In this document: in pieces, positions 12,635-16,768 of the stretch
How positions within the stretch are numbered: the first letter of the stretch is position 1
Layout: every line of letters begins with the position of its first letter
DNA from: an uncultured Collinsella sp.
Lineage (GTDB): Bacteria; Actinomycetota; Coriobacteriia; Coriobacteriales; Coriobacteriaceae
Assembly (NCBI GenBank): GCA_958419975.1
Contig: CATZIG010000020.1
Location: 1-16,768, forward strand
Length of the DNA: 16,768 nucleotides
Reading direction: 5' to 3'
Notes under the pieces: generated by a model
Told to the model about the DNA's origin: nothing
The model's database searches: none
What the model saw: the letters and a program-made list of their open reading frames with translations, nothing else
Position numbers and translations under genes: made by a program

Positions 12635-15385
12635 TTACGCGGAACGCTTGGCCGCGAGCTTGGCCTGGGCGGCCGCAAGACGTGCGAGGGGTACGCGATA
12701 GGGCGAGCAGGACACGTAGTCCACGTCGGCCACGTTAAACAGGCCCTTGATGGACTTGGGGTCGCCGCCATGCTCGCCGCACACGCCAAAGTGCATGTAG
12801 GGATTGGTGGCGCGACCCTTCTCGACGGCCATGCGCACCAGCTCGAGTACCGCCGAGTCGATGGTCTCGAAGGGGTTGTCCTTCAAGATCTTCTTATGCA
12901 TGTACAGCGGGATGAACTTGGCCTCGGCATCGTCACGGGAGAAGCCGAAGGTGGTCTGGGTGAGGTCGTTGGTGCCAAAGCAGAAGAAGTCTGCGTGATG
13001 GGCGATCTCGTCAGCGACCATGCAGGCGCGCGGCAGCTCGAGCATCGTGCCCACGGGAATATTGAGCTCGACGCCCTCTTCGGCGGAAACCTCGGCGATC
13101 ACGCGCTCGATGACCTCGCGGGTCTGGACATGCTCGGCCGTAATGGAAACGAGCGGAACCATGATCTCGGGATGCGGGTCGACGCCCTCCTTGATAAGGC
13201 GGGCAGCGGCCGTGGCGACGGCGCGAACCTGCATGAGCGGCAGATCGCTAAAGACGACGGACAGGCGAACGCCGCGCAGGCCGAGCATGGGGTTCGACTC
13301 GACCATGCCGTCGATACGACGCAGGCGGGCGCGCAGGGCTGCAAGCTCTTCCTCGCTGGCGCCGGCGGCTTCCTTCTTGGTGATGGCGACCTCGAGCTCG
13401 CGAGGATTATCCAGGAACTCATGAAGCGGCGGATCGAGCAGGCGGACGACCACATCGCGACCGGACATGGTCTTGAACATCGCCAGGAAGTCCTCGGTCT
13501 GAACCTTGAGCAGGTCGGCCAGGGCCTGCTGCTTCACGGCTTCATCATCGGACAGAATGAAGCTCTGGATAATGTTCTTGCGATCGCCCAGGAACATATG
13601 CTCGGTGCGGCATAGGCCAATGGCCTCGGCACCAAACTCGAGGGCGAGCTCGGCATCCTCGGGGTTGTCGGCGTTGACGCGCACATGGTTGGCATGGCCG
13701 CAGGTCTCGTCCAGGCGAATCTCGTCGGCCCAGGACAGGATGGTGTCCAGGTCGCCGGTAAGCTCGGCGGAGACCAGGTCGACGGGACCGTCGACGACGA
13801 TGCCCTGGGTGCCGTCGATGGAGATGACATCGCCCTCGTGCAGTACGCGGTCGCTGCCCTCGATGCGCACGACCTTCTCGGCGGCGTCAATATGGAAGCG
13901 CTCAACGCCGCAGACGCAGGGCGTACCCATGCCGCGGGCGATAACGGCGGCATGGCTCGTCTTGCCACCGTGGCTGGTCAGGATGCCCTCGGCGGCGACC
14001 ATGCCCTTCAGGTCGTCGGGGTTGGTCTCCCAACGAACCAGAATGACCTTGTGGCCCTCGGCGGAACGCGCGACGGCGTCGTCGCTCGAGAACACGACCT
14101 CGCCCACGGCGGCACCGGGGCTGGCATTAAGACCGCTGGCGAGAGCCTCGTACTTCTTGGAGGCGTCAAACTGCGGGTGCAGGAGCTGGTCGAGTTGCGC
14201 GGGATCGATACGGCTCACGGCCTCTTCGCGTGTGATCAGGCCTTCCTCGACCATTTCGATAGCGATGCGCAGGGCGGCGGTGGCGGTGCGCTTGCCCACG
14301 CGTGTCTGGAGCATCCAGAGCTTGCCCTGCTCGATGGTGAACTCGATATCGCACATATCGCGGTAATGATCCTCGAGCGTCAGGAACACGCGCTCGAGCT
14401 CCTCACCTGCGGACTCGAGGCCCGGGGTGGTCTTGAGGTCAGCGATAGGCTCGGTGTTGCGGATGCCAGCGACAACGTCCTCGCCCTGGGCGTTAACCAA
14501 AAAGTCACCGTAGAACTCCTTGGTGCCATCGGCCGGGTTGCGCGTGAAGGCAACGCCCGTCGCAGAGGTCTCGCCCTTATTACCAAAGGCCATGGCCTGA
14601 ACGTTGACGGCGGTACCGAGCTCGTCGGAAATACCATGCTGCTTGCGGTAGATGCACGCACGCTCGTTCATCCAGCTGCCAAAGACGGCCTGGATGGCAA
14701 GGCGTAGCTGAAGCTCCGGGTCGTGCGGGAAGACGGGCTTGCCGTCAGCGACCTCGAGCTCGGGATACAGGGCGGCCTCGACGTTGTCGGAGAAAATGCC
14801 CTTGAAGGTCACGACGAGTTCCTGCAGGTCCTCAGCCGAAAGCTCGGAATCGACGCGAACGCCGGCGACCAGACGGGCCTGGGTCAGGGCGTTCTCGAAC
14901 AGGTCGGCGTCAACGCCCATAACGACGTTGGAGAACATCTGAATAAAGCGGCGGTAGCTATCCCAAGCAAAACGCGGATTTTGCGTCTGGGCGATGAGCC
15001 CCTGAACGGAGTCGTCGTTGAGGCCTAAGTTGAGGACCGTGTCCATCATGCCGGGCATGGAGAACGGAGCGCCCGAACGAACCGACACGAGCAGCGGATC
15101 GGAGGCGTCGCCGAGCTTCTTGCCGCAGCGGGCCTCGAGGTCCGCCTCGGCAGCAACGATCTCATCGAGTGCGCCCTCGGGCCACACGTTGCCGGCACCG
15201 GAGTACTCGACGCAAGTCTGGCAGGTAATGGTAAAGCCACCGGGAACCGGCAGGCCGATGCGGCTCATCTCGGCAAGGTTTGCGCCCTTGCCGCCAAGCA
15301 CGAAGTTCATGGACTTGTCGCCCTCAGTGACACAGGTGCCCTGGGCGTCGGTTCCAAAACGGTAAACCCTCTTGCAATCGCTCAC
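12635..15385 (-). CDS. ppdK: Pyruvate, phosphate dikinase
   Basis: PPDK reversibly converts pyruvate, ATP and Pi to PEP, AMP and PPi; in anaerobes it can serve glycolysis (PPi use) or gluconeogenesis. The 916-residue protein has the N-terminal nucleotide-binding domain (LGGKGANLAEM, SGAPFSMPGMMDTVLNLG), then the swivelling phosphohistidine domain with GGKTSHAAVIARGMG (His478 phosphocarrier; Thr476 is the residue modified by PPDK regulatory proteins). The C-terminal PEP/pyruvate barrel carries LCRTEHMF, LRGVRLS, FGTNDLTQTTFGFSRDD and Cys869 in FGVCGEHGGDP. The start is GTG at 15385, with AAAGGGG seven bases upstream; the GTG seven codons earlier lies before that site. Its regulator is the upstream gene, and the spacer carries its own promoter candidates. 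Confidence 0.98.
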   Translation of the reverse strand: MSDCKRVYRFGTDAQGTCVTEGDKSMNFVLGGKGANLAEMSRIGLPVPGGFTITCQTCVEYSGAGNVWPEGALDEIVAAEADLEARCGKKLGDASDPLLVSVRSGAPFSMPGMMDTVLNLGLNDDSVQGLIAQTQNPRFAWDSYRRFIQMFSNVVMGVDADLFENALTQARLVAGVRVDSELSAEDLQELVVTFKGIFSDNVEAALYPELEVADGKPVFPHDPELQLRLAIQAVFGSWMNERACIYRKQHGISDELGTAVNVQAMAFGNKGETSATGVAFTRNPADGTKEFYGDFLVNAQGEDVVAGIRNTEPIADLKTTPGLESAGEELERVFLTLEDHYRDMCDIEFTIEQGKLWMLQTRVGKRTATAALRIAIEMVEEGLITREEAVSRIDPAQLDQLLHPQFDASKKYEALASGLNASPGAAVGEVVFSSDDAVARSAEGHKVILVRWETNPDDLKGMVAAEGILTSHGGKTSHAAVIARGMGTPCVCGVERFHIDAAEKVVRIEGSDRVLHEGDVISIDGTQGIVVDGPVDLVSAELTGDLDTILSWADEIRLDETCGHANHVRVNADNPEDAELALEFGAEAIGLCRTEHMFLGDRKNIIQSFILSDDEAVKQQALADLLKVQTEDFLAMFKTMSGRDVVVRLLDPPLHEFLDNPRELEVAITKKEAAGASEEELAALRARLRRIDGMVESNPMLGLRGVRLSVVFSDLPLMQVRAVATAAARLIKEGVDPHPEIMVPLVSITAEHVQTREVIERVIAEVSAEEGVELNIPVGTMLELPRACMVADEIAHHADFFCFGTNDLTQTTFGFSRDDAEAKFIPLYMHKKILKDNPFETIDSAVLELVRMAVEKGRATNPYMHFGVCGEHGGDPKSIKGLFNVADVDYVSCSPYRVPLARLAAAQAKLAAKRSA

Positions 15386-15406
15386 GATACTTCCCCTTTC
15401 ATGCAC

Positions 15407-15426
15407 TTACCGCACGACCGCGGTAA
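15407..15426 (-). promoter_or_regulatory. TTACCGC/GCGGTAA hairpin in the ppdK leader
   Basis: A perfect 7-bp inverted repeat with a 6-base loop lies 21 bases upstream of the ppdK GTG and 7 bases before its ribosome binding site. It could be an RNA hairpin affecting translation or a DNA operator. Its arm GCGGTAA also occurs in the repeat array upstream (15527-15533), which hints at a shared DNA-binding site. Another small stem, CCCGC/GCGGG, lies at 15434-15450. Confidence 0.4.
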
Positions 15427-15459
15427 CGAATCGACCCGCCAAATGCGGGCCGTGAGGGA

Positions 15460-15488
15460 ACTATACGGCGGGTTTTGAGCGGGCTTAA
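15460..15488 (-). promoter_or_regulatory. Candidate proximal promoter of ppdK
   Basis: On the minus strand TATAGT (15465-15460, five of six) is preceded by a 17-base spacer and TTAAGC (15488-15483, three of six). A poor -35 with a good -10 fits an activator-dependent promoter, and direct repeats lie immediately upstream. Transcription would start near 15453. Confidence 0.45.
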
Positions 15489-15506
15489 GCAGAGGATGCG
15501 CGGTTT

Positions 15507-15556
15507 GGTAAACGTGCTAAAACTGGCGGTAAACGGTAGGTAAAGGTGATTACCTT
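15507..15556 (-). repeat. Phased GGTAAA direct repeats and inverted repeat upstream of ppdK
   Basis: Read on the plus strand, GGTAAACG occurs at 15507-15514 and 15528-15535, and GGTAAAGG at 15539-15546. The steps are 21 and 11 bases, so all three lie on the same face of the helix. The last copy runs into AAGGT-GATT-ACCTT, a 5-bp inverted repeat (15543-15556). Their centres fall about 57, 79 and 89 bases upstream of the predicted start of transcription, a usual place for an activator. The binding protein is unknown. Confidence 0.5.
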
Positions 15557-15591
15557 ATGAAGATACCACTGTAAGAAAGTGCAGGTCAGAT

Positions 15592-15620
15592 GCGATATTT
15601 TTGCTAAATCGCTTTATCAA
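15592..15620 (-). promoter_or_regulatory. Candidate distal promoter upstream of ppdK
   Basis: On the minus strand TTGATA (15620-15615, five of six) is 17 bases from TATCGC (15597-15592, three of six). It lies just after the stop codon of the regulatory protein gene. The -10 is poor, so it may be weak or false. No clear terminator separates the two genes, so ppdK may also be reached by read-through. Confidence 0.25.
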
Positions 15621-15633
15621 AATGCAGCTACTA

Positions 15634-16500
15634 TTAGGCTCGACGGGCGGCGCGGCGGGCACGGGCTTCTTGGATTTCCTCCAAGTGGCTAATGATCTCG
15701 GCAGCGCTTTCCTCGATGGCCTTGCCGTCGGTACGCACCACAAAGCAGCCTAGGCGCTTCATGAGCGCACGGGCTTCCTCGAGCTCGCTGTGCACGCTCT
15801 CAGGCTCGGCATAGGAGCCGGCAACGGCACGAGCGTAGTCATCGCCCAAGCGGCTATCGCGAATTTCGGAAATCACATCGACGGTCGAAATCAGGCCGAA
15901 CAGGCGCATCGGGTCGACCTCGTAAATCGACTTGGGCGGCTCCATGCCATGCGCCAGTGGGACATTGGCGACCTTGTAGCCCTGATAGGCCAAATACATC
16001 GACAGCGGCGTCTTGGACGTGCGCGATACGCCCAGCAGCACGATATCGGCACCCGACAGATCGTCGCAGCCGCGCCCGTCATCGTGCTCAACGAAATACT
16101 CCATGGCCTCGATACGATGGAAATAGCGGTCATCGGTCTTGTGAATCACGCCCGCAACGCCCTTGGGCGGCACACCGATGAGCGACGACAGCACGGCGAG
16201 CGTCGGGCCGATCAGGTCGACCGAACGGATATGCAGCATGCCCAGGTAATCGAGCACACGGGCGCGAAGCGCCGGATCGACAATGGTGTGGAACACGGCA
16301 ATATCGCGATGATCGGCATCGACGCGCGGACCCACAAACGACTTGACCTGCTCCACCGAGTTCACCTTGGGCAGGCGCAAGAGACGAAAAGCCCCTTCAT
16401 CAAATTGCCCGGACGCCGCAAGCACCACCTCACAAGCGGTATCACCGAGCGAGTCGGAGATAACGATAACGGTGGGACGAGCGGTGACCGGGCAATCCAT
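15634..16500 (-). CDS. PPDK regulatory protein (DUF299 kinase/phosphorylase)
   Basis: DUF299 proteins are bifunctional: they inactivate PPDK (or PEP synthase) by ADP-dependent phosphorylation of the Thr near the catalytic His, and reverse this by Pi-dependent phosphorolysis. The 288-residue protein starts with VIVISDSLGDTA, and has DLIGPTLAVL, HKTDDRYFHRIEAMEYFVEHDDG, the nucleotide loop GVSRTSKTPLSMYLAYQG (157-174), and KVANVPL. The C-terminus ends in an Arg/Ala-rich tail and tandem stops TAATAG. ATG at 16500 has AAAGGAG six bases upstream. It lies 34 bases after glyS with no visible promoter, so it is probably co-transcribed with glyS, while its target enzyme ppdK is directly downstream. 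This pairing favours PPDK over PEP synthase as the target. Confidence 0.96.
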   Translation of the reverse strand: MDCPVTARPTVIVISDSLGDTACEVVLAASGQFDEGAFRLLRLPKVNSVEQVKSFVGPRVDADHRDIAVFHTIVDPALRARVLDYLGMLHIRSVDLIGPTLAVLSSLIGVPPKGVAGVIHKTDDRYFHRIEAMEYFVEHDDGRGCDDLSGADIVLLGVSRTSKTPLSMYLAYQGYKVANVPLAHGMEPPKSIYEVDPMRLFGLISTVDVISEIRDSRLGDDYARAVAGSYAEPESVHSELEEARALMKRLGCFVVRTDGKAIEESAAEIISHLEEIQEARARRAARRA

Positions 16501-16534
16501 GCGGGGCTCCTTTTGCGCTTATGCGCAGGCTGGC

Positions 16535-16768
16535 TTACTTTTTGCGAGCAAGCTCACCGATGTTTGCGATGCCGGAGAAAACGGCCTCGAAGCGGTTGAG
16601 CAGCTTAAGGCGATTATCGCGAAGCTGCTCGTCCTTGTCCATGACCATGACCTCGTCGAAGAAGCGGTCGATGGGGGCGCGCAGGGCGGCAAGGGCGGCA
16701 AATGCGGCCGGGTAATCCTCGGCAGCAAGGGCGGCGTCGACAGCGGTCTGAGCAGCCTCGGAGGCATC
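16535..16768 (-). CDS. glyS: Glycyl-tRNA synthetase beta subunit, C-terminal end only
   Basis: Only the last 77 residues of this gene are in the window; the rest lies beyond the right edge. GlyS is the beta subunit of the bacterial alpha2-beta2 glycyl-tRNA synthetase, and its C-terminus is the DALR-type anticodon-binding domain. The visible part reads ALRAPIDRFFDEVMVMDKDE, then LRDNRLKLLNRF and GIANIGELARKK before TAA; the PIDRFFDEVMVM motif is characteristic of GlyS ends. glyS next to the DUF299 gene is a common arrangement in Gram-positive genomes. A small TGCGC-ATAA-GCGCA hairpin lies between the stop and the next ribosome binding site. Confidence 0.93.
   Translation of the reverse strand, partial: DASEAAQTAVDAALAAEDYPAAFAALAALRAPIDRFFDEVMVMDKDEQLRDNRLKLLNRFEAVFSGIANIGELARKK

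Noticed and set aside
12770..14707. Several 140-340 codon plus-strand and shifted-frame open frames inside ppdK
   Set aside because: The ppdK frame is intact across its whole length with all catalytic motifs. The overlapping frames have no ribosome binding sites or recognisable domains and look like codon-bias shadows.
1..16768. CRISPR arrays, transposases, phage genes, tRNAs, rRNAs, toxin-antitoxin or defence modules
   Set aside because: I saw none by reading both strands. All intergenic stretches are under 250 bases and contain only promoters, leaders and terminators. The one recombinase has the conserved housekeeping XerC context, not an integrase context.

Overview
This is a chromosomal housekeeping segment. 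By eye it is GC-rich (not computed), and every gene I can support reads on the minus strand, so transcription runs from high to low coordinates. Gene content and order suggest a Gram-positive anaerobe of the Coriobacteriia (Collinsella-like). The pointers are TrmFO, a split GlyRS beta subunit, PPDK paired with its DUF299 regulator, the MEP-pathway gene dxr, and the conserved rplS-to-dxr neighbourhood. The taxon is inferred from style and recall, not from any search.

Layout in transcription order. (1) The C-terminal end of glyS (16768-16535) is followed after 34 nt by the PPDK regulatory protein gene (16500-15634). (2) A 248-nt spacer with phased GGTAAA repeats, two candidate promoters and a leader hairpin precedes ppdK (15385-12635), which ends in a 12-bp GC-rich hairpin. 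(3) A good promoter drives rplS (12424-12083). A UUCG-loop terminator then sits only 29 nt before rnhB (11989-11201), which ends in a very strong terminator. (4) A tightly packed DNA-processing and tRNA-modification operon follows: yraN, comM, dprA, trmFO and a xerC-type recombinase (11011-5802), closed by a weak hairpin. (5) A near-consensus promoter and a leader of about 135 nt precede rpsB and tsf (5582-3939), ending in a clear terminator. (6) An extended -10 promoter starts pyrH, frr, uppS, cdsA and dxr (3820 to beyond base 1).

The last block joins UMP kinase and ribosome recycling to polyprenyl carrier, CDP-diacylglycerol and isoprenoid precursor synthesis. PPDK and its bifunctional kinase/phosphorylase form a known regulatory pair at the PEP/pyruvate node. 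No gap between genes exceeds 250 nt. I saw no tRNA, rRNA, CRISPR, insertion sequence, phage gene or plus-strand gene.

I found no new multi-gene system. The points most worth a second look are at the regulatory or start-codon level. The xerC-type gene has no canonical start that preserves its N-terminal domain, but has an ATA codon behind a good Shine-Dalgarno sequence. Helically phased repeats lie upstream of ppdK. A terminator separates rplS from rnhB without room for a promoter. The rpsB leader holds a 38-codon frame ending one base before the rpsB ATG. The DprA protein has a variant nucleotide-fold motif.
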